59,540 bases of DNA from Catenisphaera adipataccumulans (GTDB taxonomy: Bacteria > Bacillota_I > Bacilli_A > Erysipelotrichales > Erysipelotrichaceae), in NCBI RefSeq assembly GCF_014202755.1, contig NZ_JACHHK010000010.1, positions 1 through 59,540 on the forward strand, written 5' to 3'. Made by a program: the position numbers and the translations under genes. A model generated the notes under the pieces. That model worked only from the letters and a program-made list of their open reading frames with translations, had not been told where the DNA came from and ran no database searches. Below, piece after piece: positions 37,190 to 47,001 of this stretch (its first letter is position 1; every line of letters begins with the position of its first letter).

Positions 37190-40109
37190 CGTTCTGTTCT
37201 CCTTCCGTAATATTGACTGCATCTTTCAATTGGACTTTCAGCAGCTGGCTGACGCCGTCCTGCTGCATCGTGACGCCGTACAGCGTATCGCATTGCTCCA
37301 TCGTGCCCGGGCGATGGGTCACGACGATAAATTGTGACTTTCCTTTAAAATGAGACAAATATTTCGCAAAACGCTCCACATTTGCCTGATCCAGTGCTGC
37401 TTCTACTTCATCAAAAATGCACAACGGCATCGTCCGTGCCTGTAAAATGGAAAACAGCACACTGATGGCGATCAAAGCCTTTTCCCCGCCGGAAAACGTT
37501 TGAATGTTTTTCACGGTTTTTCCCGGCGGCTGGACATCGATATCGATCCCTGTATTCAGCACATCTTCCGGATCGACCATTTTCAAATGCGCCCGGCCGC
37601 CGCCGAACATTGCCTTGAATACACCATCCAATTGATCATTGATCTTATTGAACATATCGGTAAACTGCGTGACCATCGTGTGATCCATCTCTTTGATGGC
37701 CTGTTCGATCCGAGCGCCTGCTTGTTCCAAATCCTCTTTCTGACTGGTCAAATAATCATAACGTTCTTTGATTTCTTCATATTGTTTCGGCGCATCCGGA
37801 TTCACGCTGCCTAATGCATTGATCTTCTCATGCAGCAGAGCCACACGATCTTTCGCGGCTTCAATTTCTATATCCTGTTTCTGCGACTGCGCATATTCGA
37901 ACGTCATCTGATAATCCGTATTCAGCCGGGTCAGATAATTTTCCAGCTGTGTGCGGTATTTGGTCTGTTTCACTTCGCCTTCGTGGATCTCCTGCGAAGC
38001 TGCGCTCATTTCCCGACGGATCAGACGTACACGGTTTTCCAATTCTTCCGCCTGTGTTCCTTGATCCATGCGGTGCTTGCGCTGATTTTGGATCTTGGCG
38101 GTCAAACCATCGATTTCCGCATGCATTTTTGACATCTGCACGACCAATTCATCGTCCTGCAATTTAGCATCACTTTCATTAAATTGTTCATATTCCCCTT
38201 TTAATGACGCATATTTTTCTTTTTTAGCCTGGTAGACACTTTCAATCTTCGCCAATTCTACGCGCAGCTGGACATTTTCCTGTTCCATGCGATTGTTTTC
38301 GTTGCGCAGGTCTGTCAGTTCATCCTGCAGTGCACTGCGTTTGGTTTCCTGTTCCTGCAGCTGGCGCTCGATGGTTTCAAGCTCTTTGCGCAAGGTGATC
38401 GGAGAAGATTGGCTGCGGCCGCGGCCGCCGGTCATACTGCCGCCGGCATGTACAATTTCACCATCAAGTGTTACGATCTTGACTCGATAATTCAGACGCT
38501 TTGCGGCCTCATTGGCATGCTCCAGCGTATCGATGACCAGCACATTGCCTAACAGACGGTCCTTGACCGCATCATAACGCGGGTCGCACGCGGCGCAGTC
38601 ATTGGCCCAGGCAATGTATCCCGGTGTTTCAGAGGCAATCAGGCGCTGTCCGTCTGAAGGATAGCGGCCTTTACAGACGGTCAGCGGCAAAAAGGTCGCC
38701 CGGCCGCCGCGGTTGCGCTTTAAAAACCGGATGGCCTGACGGGCATCGGCTTCATCCGCCGTGACGATCTGATACATGCTTCCGCCCAAGGCAGCCTGAA
38801 TGGCCAACGCTGTCTTATCATCCGGTACCAGCAGCTCGCTGACAACTCCTTCGATGCCGTGCAGCGACGCTTTGGCTGCCGTCACGGAACGAACACCGGC
38901 CTGGTGCTGATATGGCTGGCGGAGCATATTCTCCGCAACGGTTTTCCGGTTGGCAATATCGCGGTAGATGTCCTCGGCTTGATTAACTTCATATTCTTTT
39001 CTTGACAAACGGGTGCGCACTGCGCTCAACGCTTGATTGGACGTTTCGTAATCGGCACGGGCTTGTTCGAAGCGGGCCTTCCGGTCATTGTATTCATATT
39101 GGGCTTCTGCCAGCATCTTCTGTACTTCTGCTTTACGCTGCTGACGGTCCGCCTGCCGCATCGCGTATTTGCGCTTTTCATCCAGTTCGATCTTGCGGCG
39201 TTCCAAACGCATGCTTTCTTCCATCTTCTGTGTATATTGCTCCTGCAGCGCATTCACATCCCGATCGGTCTGATACATGGATGACCGCAGGCCCTGGATC
39301 TGTTCATCCAGCTTCTGCAGCGTTGTTTCCTGGCTTGTATATTTAGCACGTTTTTCAAATAATTCTCGTTCCAAATCCTGCAGCCGGGCATGCAGCGTCG
39401 TGATCTCATCGACCAAAACACTAATTTCAATACGGCTTAATTCTTCGTGATATTCAAAATATTGATTGGCTTTCTTTGCCTGGCGGGCCAGCGGCTTCAG
39501 CTGCCGCTCAATTTCATCGATGATGTCCTGCACGCGATCCAAGTTTTCTTTGGTGCGGTCCAGTTTATGCAGCGAGATCTGTTTCCGTTTTTTATATTTT
39601 GCCACGCCGGCCGCTTCTTCAAACAACAAGCGCCGCTCTTCCGGTTTCGCATCTGCAAACGATGAAATATTTCCCTGAGTGATGATATTCAGAGAATCTT
39701 TTCCTAATCCGGTATCCATGACCAGATCGCTGATATCTTTCAGACGGCATGGTGTTTTATTGATAAAATAGCCAGCTTCGTTGTTGGCGCGGGAAAGCTG
39801 ACGCGTAATTTCGATTTCTTCAAACGGCGAATCGAAGACATGTGCAGTATTGTCAAAGACCAGTGTCACTTTCGCTAAATTGACGGGTTTTCGTTCCTGG
39901 CTGCCGGCAAAGATGATATCCGACATCGAACTGCCTGAACGCAGCGATTTCGTGCTTTGTTCACCAAGCACCCAGCGGATGGCATCGTTAATGTTGCTCT
40001 TGCCGCAGCCGTTGGGTCCGACGATCCCGGTAATATCATGGTCAAACTGAATCACGGTCTTATCGGCAAAGCTTTTGAACCCCTGCATTTCAATTCGTTT
40101 TAAAAACAT
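37176..40109 (-). CDS. smc: Chromosome segregation protein SMC (short coiled-coil form)
   Basis: SMC forms the condensin motor with ScpAB. The 977 residues contain the N-terminal head with Walker A GPNGCGKS (31-38), a hinge at about 405-570 with the two GG-rich segments, and the C-terminal head with TFSGGEKAL (871-879) and Walker B PLCIFDEVEAALD (895-907). Most bacterial SMCs are about 1,170-1,190 residues; both coiled-coil arms (about 170-405 and 570-767) are shorter here while heads and hinge are intact. AAGGAG lies 9-10 nt before the ATG. rnc, often upstream of smc in Firmicutes, is absent here. Confidence 0.95.
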   Translation of the reverse strand: MFLKRIEMQGFKSFADKTVIQFDHDITGIVGPNGCGKSNINDAIRWVLGEQSTKSLRSGSSMSDIIFAGSQERKPVNLAKVTLVFDNTAHVFDSPFEEIEITRQLSRANNEAGYFINKTPCRLKDISDLVMDTGLGKDSLNIITQGNISSFADAKPEERRLLFEEAAGVAKYKKRKQISLHKLDRTKENLDRVQDIIDEIERQLKPLARQAKKANQYFEYHEELSRIEISVLVDEITTLHARLQDLERELFEKRAKYTSQETTLQKLDEQIQGLRSSMYQTDRDVNALQEQYTQKMEESMRLERRKIELDEKRKYAMRQADRQQRKAEVQKMLAEAQYEYNDRKARFEQARADYETSNQALSAVRTRLSRKEYEVNQAEDIYRDIANRKTVAENMLRQPYQHQAGVRSVTAAKASLHGIEGVVSELLVPDDKTALAIQAALGGSMYQIVTADEADARQAIRFLKRNRGGRATFLPLTVCKGRYPSDGQRLIASETPGYIAWANDCAACDPRYDAVKDRLLGNVLVIDTLEHANEAAKRLNYRVKIVTLDGEIVHAGGSMTGGRGRSQSSPITLRKELETIERQLQEQETKRSALQDELTDLRNENNRMEQENVQLRVELAKIESVYQAKKEKYASLKGEYEQFNESDAKLQDDELVVQMSKMHAEIDGLTAKIQNQRKHRMDQGTQAEELENRVRLIRREMSAASQEIHEGEVKQTKYRTQLENYLTRLNTDYQMTFEYAQSQKQDIEIEAAKDRVALLHEKINALGSVNPDAPKQYEEIKERYDYLTSQKEDLEQAGARIEQAIKEMDHTMVTQFTDMFNKINDQLDGVFKAMFGGGRAHLKMVDPEDVLNTGIDIDVQPPGKTVKNIQTFSGGEKALIAISVLFSILQARTMPLCIFDEVEAALDQANVERFAKYLSHFKGKSQFIVVTHRPGTMEQCDTLYGVTMQQDGVSQLLKVQLKDAVNITEGEQNDGIS

Positions 40110-40140
40110 GACTTCAACTCCTTGTGTCCTTAACTTCTTG

Positions 40141-40146
40141 ATTATA
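40141..40146 (-). promoter_or_regulatory. Probable smc operon promoter (-10 box)
   Basis: TATAAT on the minus strand, about 30 nt before the smc start, placed just after the rseP terminator. The -35 position is a T-run and matches poorly. Confidence 0.5.
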
Positions 40147-40163
40147 CTACAATTTCAGGCATC

Positions 40164-40187
40164 AAAAAAGGATGATTGCTCATCCTT
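40164..40187 (-). terminator. Terminator of rseP
   Basis: AAGGATG (40168-40174) pairs with CATCCTT (40181-40187); six U follow on the minus strand. It overlaps the rseP stop codon. Confidence 0.87.
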
Positions 40188-41259
40188 AACTCAATCGTAA
40201 AATATCATTGTACGTAGCATAGACCATCAACATCATCAGCAGTACGAAGCTGACCACGATGACCGTTTCCACGATCTTGGGATTGATCTTGCGCCGAAAG
40301 ATCCGCTCCAGCAGCACGATCAGAACACGTCCGCCGTCCAATGCCGGCAGCGGGAACGCGTTAAAGATACCGATGTTCAGCGAGATCATCGCAAACAGCG
40401 ATAAATAAGTCCGCAGGCCCATCTGAGCAGATTTGCTGGTGACCTGATAAATACCGACCGGACCGGACAGCTGGTTGAGTCCTTCTCCCTGGATCAGCAT
40501 ACCAAAAGCTTTGAATATTGCTGTGGCTGATTCAGCAAAATCGCTGTTGCCGGCCAGGAAGCATTCCCACGCTGATGTATACCTTGCATAAGCAACTGCT
40601 TGATAACCAAGATAGTATCCGCTCGTTTCTTTATCATATGTCGGCTTTACGGTGACTTCAAACGTCTTTTTGTCCCGTTTGACGGTCAGCGTTACTTCTT
40701 TATGGTGATACTGCACGAATTCTGCAACATCGCTGTTGGTCTTTGGTTTCTCTGTTTCGCCATCAGCAGATAATTTAATGATGCGGTCTCCTTTTTTCAA
40801 TCCGGCTTCCTTCACCGCCGAATTTTCCGTAAACTGGTAGACGACCGGCTGCGCCGGTTCCACGACATAGCCGCGGTTGATCGCCACCCCGATAAAAATC
40901 ACCCAGGCCAGAACAACATTGACAAAGATGCCCGCCAACATCACCAGGATCTGCTTCCACCATTCCAAATTGTTCAGACGCCGATGCTCCGGAACATTCT
41001 TCAGCCAGTCGTCTTCCTCTTCATCCTGAGAGCCGTCCTCTTCACCGGCCATCATGACATATCCGCCCAGCGGCACAGCACGAATGGAAAAGTTCGTTTC
41101 CTTGCCTTTTTTCTGATACAGAAGCGGTCCCATGCCGATCGAAAATTCATGGCAATAGACGCCAAAATGACGAGCCACCAAGAAGTGACCGAGTTCGTGA
41201 ACGATAATGATCACACTCAGCATGAAGATGAATGCGATGATGCCGATCAAAGTATCCAA
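40186..41259 (-). CDS. rseP: Site-2 intramembrane metalloprotease RseP/RasP
   Basis: RasP cuts membrane-spanning anti-sigma factors and leftover signal peptides. The 357 residues have the zinc motif HELGH (21-25) in the first helix, one PDZ domain (about 145-215; SAVKEAGLKKGDRIIKL), and the second motif NAFPLPALDGGR near the C-terminus. An acidic insertion EEDGSQDEEEDDW lies before the second helix. The order uppS-cdsA-rseP is conserved in Firmicutes. Confidence 0.95.
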   Translation of the reverse strand: MDTLIGIIAFIFMLSVIIIVHELGHFLVARHFGVYCHEFSIGMGPLLYQKKGKETNFSIRAVPLGGYVMMAGEEDGSQDEEEDDWLKNVPEHRRLNNLEWWKQILVMLAGIFVNVVLAWVIFIGVAINRGYVVEPAQPVVYQFTENSAVKEAGLKKGDRIIKLSADGETEKPKTNSDVAEFVQYHHKEVTLTVKRDKKTFEVTVKPTYDKETSGYYLGYQAVAYARYTSAWECFLAGNSDFAESATAIFKAFGMLIQGEGLNQLSGPVGIYQVTSKSAQMGLRTYLSLFAMISLNIGIFNAFPLPALDGGRVLIVLLERIFRRKINPKIVETVIVVSFVLLMMLMVYATYNDILRLS

Positions 41260-41271
41260 ATGAGCTCCTCC

Positions 41272-42057
41272 TTACAATGCAGACGATAATGATAATAGTA
41301 TACCCAAAAACAGGATATTCATCAATAAAGAATCTACGCGATCCAAAATTCCGCCGTGTCCGGGCAGAAAGTTCGAAAAATCTTTTTTATGATAATATCG
41401 CTTGATCGCACTGAAGCTCAGATCACCCAATTCCGCAATGATCGGGCAGCCTATCCACAAAAGCACATTGACATATGTCGGCAAGGTTAGATACGGCATA
41501 TACAGCAGACTGACCAAATAACTGATCAGTGCACCGGATACGATGCCGCCGAAGAAACCTTCCCAGCTTTTCTTCGGAGACAGCCGCGGATTCATCTTAT
41601 GCTTGCCCCATTTACGGCCGACAAACCAGGCACCGGTATCGGAACCATAGTTGGCAAATGCGACCGTGATCAAATACAAATGATGATGTCCGGCTTCCAG
41701 CCAGCCCATCGTTGAATACAGCAGCGCAAAGATGTAGAAAAAAGTGATGCAGTAAAAGAAATCCGCAATACTAAATGTTTCCACAAAAATCGTCAAGATC
41801 CAGAAGAACATCGTCGGAATTGCAAAAGCAGCGAAACGATAGCTTTCCGGTACATAACGGCTGACGATCACACAAGCAATCAATACCGGCAGGATCCATC
41901 GCGGCCATTGTTTCTGGCTTGGCGTGGCATGGGTCCATTCCCAGGCACCGGTCAAAACGATAAAGAGGGAGAGGATCTCCAAAGGGATGCCGCCGAACCC
42001 TAGCGGGATCGCCACCACAGCAACAATGATCAATGCAGTAATTACTCGTTTTTTCAT
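41272..42057 (-). CDS. cdsA: Phosphatidate cytidylyltransferase
   Basis: CdsA makes CDP-diacylglycerol from phosphatidic acid and CTP. The 261 residues contain many membrane helices, SPKKSWEGFFGG, and the signature GDLSFSAIKRYYHKKDFSNF followed by LPGHGGILDRVDSL. It overlaps uppS by 4 bp. Confidence 0.96.
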   Translation of the reverse strand: MKKRVITALIIVAVVAIPLGFGGIPLEILSLFIVLTGAWEWTHATPSQKQWPRWILPVLIACVIVSRYVPESYRFAAFAIPTMFFWILTIFVETFSIADFFYCITFFYIFALLYSTMGWLEAGHHHLYLITVAFANYGSDTGAWFVGRKWGKHKMNPRLSPKKSWEGFFGGIVSGALISYLVSLLYMPYLTLPTYVNVLLWIGCPIIAELGDLSFSAIKRYYHKKDFSNFLPGHGGILDRVDSLLMNILFLGILLSLSSAL

Positions 42058-42752
42058 TTTGTCAACCCTCCGTAGCGACGGTCACGATGTGCGTATTCAT
42101 CCAGACAGTCGTGCAGTGCCTGTTCATCAAATGCCGGCCAGGCAACCGGTGTAAAGATCAATTCCGCATAGGCAATCTGCCAAAGCAAAAAGTTAGAAAT
42201 ACGAAATTCTCCGCTGGTACGGATCATCAAATCGATTTCTTCCGGCACCATCAAATAATTAGATACATCGGCTTCTTCGATGGTATTTCCCCGGCGTCCG
42301 GATTGAACGTCCTGTGCGTAACGGCGCATTGCCAGGATCAGTTCACGGCGGGCACCATAATTGATCGCCAGGCATAGTTCCAGACCTGTATTGTCGGCAG
42401 TCTGAGCGACAGCCTTGTTGATGACGGTCTGCGTTGCCTGCGGGAAACGTTCCAGCTCACCGGCATATGTCACCCGAATATTGTTTTCCTGCAGTTCTTT
42501 GATGTATTTCGCAAAGAAAATGCCCGGCAGTTTGAAGAGATAATTCTTTTCCTCCTCCGGCCGTTTCCAGTTTTCTGTCGAAAATGCATAAAGAATCAAT
42601 TTTTTGATGCCGATCCGATTGGCCTCCAGTGCCACGATCCGGATCGTTTCTGCCCCCTGCTTGTGTCCTGCGGTCCGCGGCAGTCCCTGCTGCTGTGCCC
42701 AGCGTCCGTTGCCGTCCATAATGATCGCAACCGTATTCGGAATTTTATTCAT
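42054..42752 (-). CDS. uppS: Undecaprenyl diphosphate synthase
   Basis: UppS is a cis-prenyltransferase that makes the C55 carrier lipid for wall synthesis. The 232 residues have IIMDGNGRWAQ with the catalytic Asp, HKQGAETI, and the C-terminal DLMIRTSGEFRISNF. Most members read SGExRLSNF, so Ile replaces Leu here. AAAGGA precedes the ATG. First gene after the frr terminator. Confidence 0.95.
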   Translation of the reverse strand: MNKIPNTVAIIMDGNGRWAQQQGLPRTAGHKQGAETIRIVALEANRIGIKKLILYAFSTENWKRPEEEKNYLFKLPGIFFAKYIKELQENNIRVTYAGELERFPQATQTVINKAVAQTADNTGLELCLAINYGARRELILAMRRYAQDVQSGRRGNTIEEADVSNYLMVPEEIDLMIRTSGEFRISNFLLWQIAYAELIFTPVAWPAFDEQALHDCLDEYAHRDRRYGGLTK

Positions 42753-42769
42753 ATAGCCAGTCCTTTCTG

Positions 42770-42793
42770 AAAAAAGCCCAATCGCTTGGGCTT
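42770..42793 (-). terminator. Terminator of frr
   Basis: AAGCCCAA (42774-42781) pairs with TTGGGCTT (42786-42793) over a 4-nt loop, with six U on the minus strand. It overlaps the frr stop. Confidence 0.88.
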
Positions 42794-43337
42794 ATACGTT
42801 CAATATATCTTTCTTCTTCTCGTCCACTAACCGGCCGACTTCTTTTACATATTTATCGGTCAGTTTCTGAGAATCTTCCAATTCTCCCTTTTCCTCATCT
42901 TCGCGAAGTTCTTTATCTTTTTTAATTTGATCGTTGGTGTCGCGGCGGATGTTGCGAATGGCCACCTTGGCTTCTTCACCGAATTTATCCGCTTTCTTTG
43001 CCAGCTCTTTCCGACGTTCTTCGGTCAGCTGCGGAACATTGATGCGGATCTGATCGCCTTCATTCTGCGGATTCAGTCCGATGTTTGCGGCTGCGATCGC
43101 ATGCGTCGCTTCCTTCACGATCGAACGATCGTAAGGACGAACCACCAACTGTGTTCCTTCCACGACCTTGATTTGTGCCATTTGATTGATTGGTGTCGGC
43201 GCACCATAATAATCCACCGCAATACCGTCCAAAAGACCGGCATTGGCATGCCCGGTATGCAGCGTGTGCAAATTGCTTTCTAAGTTTTCGATGGTTGACA
43301 TCATGCGCATTTCTGCTTCATCTAAATAATCACTCAT
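42792..43337 (-). CDS. frr: Ribosome recycling factor
   Basis: RRF splits the post-termination ribosome together with EF-G. The 181 residues show the family motifs RTGHA-like LHTGHANAGLLDGIAVDYYG, and NIRRDTNDQIKKDKE near the C-terminus. AGGAG precedes the ATG. It follows pyrH by 10 bp, the conserved order. Confidence 0.96.
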   Translation of the reverse strand: MSDYLDEAEMRMMSTIENLESNLHTLHTGHANAGLLDGIAVDYYGAPTPINQMAQIKVVEGTQLVVRPYDRSIVKEATHAIAAANIGLNPQNEGDQIRINVPQLTEERRKELAKKADKFGEEAKVAIRNIRRDTNDQIKKDKELREDEEKGELEDSQKLTDKYVKEVGRLVDEKKKDILNV

Positions 43338-43347
43338 ATTTTTACTC

Positions 43348-44058
43348 CTATTTCTTTTTTGTGATCAAAGTTCCGTCGACTTCCTGTTTCACCGCACGAA
43401 CGATATTTCCGGCTTCGTTCATGTTGAAGACGATCAAGTCGATATCATTGTCCATACACATACTGATTGCGGTCGAGTCCATGACTTTCAGGCCCTGATT
43501 CAAGACATCCATATACCACAGCTTTTCATATCGTTTCGCTTCCGGATGTGTTTTCGGATCACAGTTATATACACCGTCGACCCCGTTCTTTGCCATTAAG
43601 ATGACATCAGCACCGATCTCACTGGCGCGTAAAGCTGCCGTCGTGTCGGTACTGAAATACGGTGAACCGGTGCCCGCACCAAAAATGACAATACGTCCTT
43701 TTTCCAAGTGGCGGATGGCTCTGCGCAGAATAAACGGTTCCGCAACCTCCTGCATTTGAACTGCCGTCTGTACACGGGTATCGACGCCCTCATTTTCCAG
43801 CGCATTCTGCACTGCTAAGGCATTGATGACCGTACCCAGCATACCCATGTAGTCGCCCTGCGCCCGGTTCATTCCCATCTCCGAGAGCATCTTGCCGCGG
43901 ACAAAATTACCGCCGCCGACCACAACAGCCAGTTCTACACCCAATTCATGAACTTCTTTCAGTTCCGAAGCCAGACGTTTTAAAATATTCGGATCAAACC
44001 CCTGGCCGGTAGAAGATAATGCTTCGCCGCTCAATTTCAGTAGAACGCGTTTATACAT
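43348..44058 (-). CDS. pyrH: UMP kinase
   Basis: PyrH phosphorylates UMP to UDP. The 236 residues begin [16 protein letters not shown] and include [11 protein letters not shown] and [20 protein letters not shown]. The start at 44058 has AAAGGAG upstream; a longer reading to 44145 would enter the tsf terminator. Confidence 0.96.
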   Translation of the reverse strand: MYKRVLLKLSGEALSSTGQGFDPNILKRLASELKEVHELGVELAVVVGGGNFVRGKMLSEMGMNRAQGDYMGMLGTVINALAVQNALENEGVDTRVQTAVQMQEVAEPFILRRAIRHLEKGRIVIFGAGTGSPYFSTDTTAALRASEIGADVILMAKNGVDGVYNCDPKTHPEAKRYEKLWYMDVLNQGLKVMDSTAISMCMDNDIDLIVFNMNEAGNIVRAVKQEVDGTLITKKK

Positions 44059-44109
44059 ATGATTTTTCTCCTTTAATTTTCTATTCTGATTATACACGAT
44101 TTCATACGT

Positions 44110-44142
44110 AAAAAAAACCCCGCAGGCAAGAACCGCGGGGTT
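44110..44142 (-). terminator. Terminator of rpsB-tsf
   Basis: AACCCCGC (44116-44123) pairs with GCGGGGTT (44135-44142); eight U on the minus strand. Very strong. Confidence 0.92.
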
Positions 44143-44149
44143 CAAATCA

Positions 44150-45037
44150 CTATCCTTTGATTTGAGACATTACTTCATCTGCGAAGTTTTCTTCTTTCTT
44201 TTCGATTCCCTCACCAACTTGGTAGCGGACAAAAGAAACAACTTCGGCTTTGTTTTCTTTCAAATATTTTGCGACGCTCTTCTTCGGCTCAAGGAAGAAT
44301 TCCTGATCGGCCAGGCACATCGATTTGAAATGTTTCTTCACTTTTCCCTGCAGGATGCCTTTCAGAACCTTCTCCGGCTTTTCGGCCATCTTCGGATCTT
44401 CCTTCATCATCTGCATCTGTAAAGCGCGTTCATGTTCGACCGCACTTTCCGGAATATCGGCCTCTGTTGCATATAACGGTGCCATCGAAGCCACCTGCAT
44501 TGCCATATTCTTTGCGATCGTCGGATCTTCATTGCCTTTCATGACAACCAATGCAGAAATGGTTCCGCCCATATGCATATAGCTTCCGAAATATTCACCG
44601 TCATTCAGTGTAACGATATCGAATCGGCGGAAAGAAATCTTTTCACCAATCGTTGCGGTGGCATCGACGATCAGATCATTGATCGTGCCTTCCGGTGTAG
44701 AAACGGCCAATGCTTCTTCCATCGTCTTCGGCTCATTGGCCAGCAGGGCTTTGCCGATGACATCAAATAAGCTCAGGAATTTTTCGTTCTTCGCAACGAA
44801 ATCGGTTTCCGAGTTGATTTCGAAGATCACGGCTTTGTTTCCCTCGATTGCTACACGGGTCAAACCTTCGGCAGCGATACGGCCGGCTTTCTTTGCGGAT
44901 TTGGCAATGCCTTTTTCGCGCAGCCAGTCAATGGCTTTCTCAATATCACCATCGGTCGCAACCAATGCTTTTTTGCAGTCCATCATACCGGCACCGGTTT
45001 TTTCACGTAATTCTTTTACTTGCGCAGCTGTAATCAT
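44150..45037 (-). CDS. tsf: Elongation factor Ts
   Basis: EF-Ts exchanges nucleotide on EF-Tu. The 295 residues begin with [22 protein letters not shown] and contain the TDFVAKNE signature. It follows rpsB by 21 bp, as in nearly all bacteria. Confidence 0.97.
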   Translation of the reverse strand: MITAAQVKELREKTGAGMMDCKKALVATDGDIEKAIDWLREKGIAKSAKKAGRIAAEGLTRVAIEGNKAVIFEINSETDFVAKNEKFLSLFDVIGKALLANEPKTMEEALAVSTPEGTINDLIVDATATIGEKISFRRFDIVTLNDGEYFGSYMHMGGTISALVVMKGNEDPTIAKNMAMQVASMAPLYATEADIPESAVEHERALQMQMMKEDPKMAEKPEKVLKGILQGKVKKHFKSMCLADQEFFLEPKKSVAKYLKENKAEVVSFVRYQVGEGIEKKEENFADEVMSQIKG

Positions 45038-45058
45038 AGTTTTATTCCTTTCTATCCA

Positions 45059-45988
45059 TTACTGATCATTGTTCGACTCAGCAGGTTTTGCTTCTGCTTT
45101 CGCTGCTTCCGTCTTAGCAGCTTCACGTGCCTGCTGTTGCTTGAAACGGCGGTTGCGGCGCTCCATATTTCTTCTGCGGCGCTCTTCGTTTCTCTGACGG
45201 CGGCGGCGCTCATTCTCAGCGATCTGCTGTTCGACATTTTTGATGACATCTTCCATGTTGACGTCATCTTCGGTATCATCCAGATATGCCAGTTCACGTA
45301 CACCGCCCTTGGCATCGACAATGGCATCCGCCATCAGCGTCGTCACCAATTTAATGGAACGAACGGCATCATCATTGCTGGCAATCGGATATGTCGCATC
45401 ATCCGGATCGCAGTTTGTATCCAGCATCGCAAATACCGGAATACCCAGTTTCTTCGCTTCAGCTACCGCATTGTGCTCTTCTTTCGGATCGATGACAAAC
45501 AATGCATCCGGCAGCTTTTTCATTTCTTTGATTCCGCCCAGGGAGTTTTCCAATTTGGCTTTTTCCTTGCGCAGATGAGCTTGTTCTTTCTTTGTGTATA
45601 CTTCGATCTGTCCGCTGGCTTCCATTTCCTCGATCTCAACCAGTCGTCTTACACGTTTCTGGATCGTGCGGAAGTTCGTCAGCAGTCCGCCTAACCAACG
45701 CTTGTTGACATAGAAGGAACCGGAACGCAGTGCCTGTTCCTCGATCGTCTCGGCAGCCTGTTTTTTAGTTCCGACAAACAGAACCTTGCCGCCGCGTTCA
45801 CTGATGGCGCGCAGCTCGTTGTAGGCTTCTTCAATTTCTTCCAATGTTTTGTTTAAATCAACGATATAAACACCGTTGCGGCTGGTGTAGATATACGGTT
45901 TCATCTTTGGGTTCCAACGACGTGTCTGATGACCAAAATGAACACCGTTCTCCAACAGCTTCTTCATAGATACGATTTTTTCTGACAT
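45059..45988 (-). CDS. rpsB: 30S ribosomal protein S2 (uS2) with arginine-rich tail
   Basis: The 309 residues include the standard S2 core ([40 protein letters not shown]). Beyond about residue 240 lies an extra tail with clusters such as [20 protein letters not shown], followed by an Ala/Lys/Glu-rich end; typical S2 is about 240-260 residues. The start at 45988 is fixed by GGAAGG upstream. Confidence 0.96.
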   Translation of the reverse strand: MSEKIVSMKKLLENGVHFGHQTRRWNPKMKPYIYTSRNGVYIVDLNKTLEEIEEAYNELRAISERGGKVLFVGTKKQAAETIEEQALRSGSFYVNKRWLGGLLTNFRTIQKRVRRLVEIEEMEASGQIEVYTKKEQAHLRKEKAKLENSLGGIKEMKKLPDALFVIDPKEEHNAVAEAKKLGIPVFAMLDTNCDPDDATYPIASNDDAVRSIKLVTTLMADAIVDAKGGVRELAYLDDTEDDVNMEDVIKNVEQQIAENERRRRQRNEERRRRNMERRNRRFKQQQAREAAKTEAAKAEAKPAESNNDQ

Positions 45989-46127
45989 GATAGTCCTTCC
46001 TTTCCGTTGCTCCTCCACCATTTCGAACGATCGCAACACAATGTGCACGGGCGATCGAATTCATGGTGTGTGAATTTTTCGCGCACTCGCGCTTGATAAG
46101 TATATCATAAGGAATTCTTTTGTGCAA
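45989..46127 (-). promoter_or_regulatory. rpsB-tsf promoter and leader
   Basis: On the minus strand TTGCAC (46122-46127), a 17-bp spacer, TATACT (46099-46104), lying over the end of xerC. The leader of about 105 nt contains the self-complementary GCGCGAGTGCGCG and other pairing potential, so S2 feedback through the leader is possible but not shown. Confidence 0.65.
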
Positions 46128-47001
46128 ATGGATGCGCCTTCTGATATTCCTCTTTCAATTTTCGATTGGAAACGTGGGTATATATCTGCGTCGTTGACAA
46201 GCTGGCGTGTCCCAGCAGCTCCTGTACGACACGGATATCGGCGCCATTATCCAGCAGGTGGGTCGCAAAGCTGTGCCTCAGCATATGGGGATGCACCTTC
46301 ATATGAAAATTGATCGCATCGGCATGTTTCTGCATAAGATATTGTATACCGCGGCTGGTCATGCCCTGCCCTCTTTGATTCACGAACACATGATCACCTT
46401 TCGCATATTTTTCCCAATACCGCAGTTTGTATTCTTTGAGCTGCTCTTCAAAACCGCTGAAAAACGGCACCAGCCGTTCTTTATCGCCTTTACCTAAGAT
46501 TCGAACGATCCGGTGATCCATATCGATATCGGCCCACTGCAGATTGACGGCTTCAGAAACCCGCAGCCCGCAGGCATACATCATTGTAAACAGGGTCTGA
46601 TCACGCAGGGCGACAGGATCTTTCGTATCATACGTCTCAAGAAAATGGCGGACTTCATCCACGAACATAAACTCCGGTATCTTCCGCTGATTTTTTGGTG
46701 CCCGAACAGAAACTGTCGGATCGGCCGAAATGCCAAAATACGTATTTAAATAACGATAAAATGACCGATAGGTGCTCAATTTGCGGGCAATGGTCGCATT
46801 TTTTACATTTTCCGTGTTGCGCAGATTGGCAATGAACTGCAGCAGCAGCAGACGATCGATGTCTTCAAATCGGCTGATTCCCTGTGCCGCGGCAAAATCT
46901 TTCAGTTGATTGAGATCCCGCCGATAGGAATCCACGGTTTGTTCCGATTGAGAATGAGAACGATAGATGTACTGCAGAAACCGTTCAATTTGTTCATCCA
47001 T
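46105..47001 (-). CDS. xerC: Tyrosine recombinase XerC
   Basis: Xer recombinases resolve chromosome dimers at dif. The 298 residues hold an N-terminal SAM-like domain and the catalytic set Arg147, Lys171, His239, Arg242, His265 and nucleophile Tyr274 (TQIYTHVSN). It is the third gene of topA-trmFO-xerC, the conserved order, and overlaps trmFO by 8 bp. The start at 47001 lies in the trmFO end. Confidence 0.92.
   Translation of the reverse strand: MDEQIERFLQYIYRSHSQSEQTVDSYRRDLNQLKDFAAAQGISRFEDIDRLLLLQFIANLRNTENVKNATIARKLSTYRSFYRYLNTYFGISADPTVSVRAPKNQRKIPEFMFVDEVRHFLETYDTKDPVALRDQTLFTMMYACGLRVSEAVNLQWADIDMDHRIVRILGKGDKERLVPFFSGFEEQLKEYKLRYWEKYAKGDHVFVNQRGQGMTSRGIQYLMQKHADAINFHMKVHPHMLRHSFATHLLDNGADIRVVQELLGHASLSTTQIYTHVSNRKLKEEYQKAHPFAQKNSL

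Noticed and set aside
46105-47001. xerC as a phage or element integrase
   Set aside because: It is in the conserved topA-trmFO-xerC order, has standard Xer length, and no attachment repeats or cargo lie nearby.
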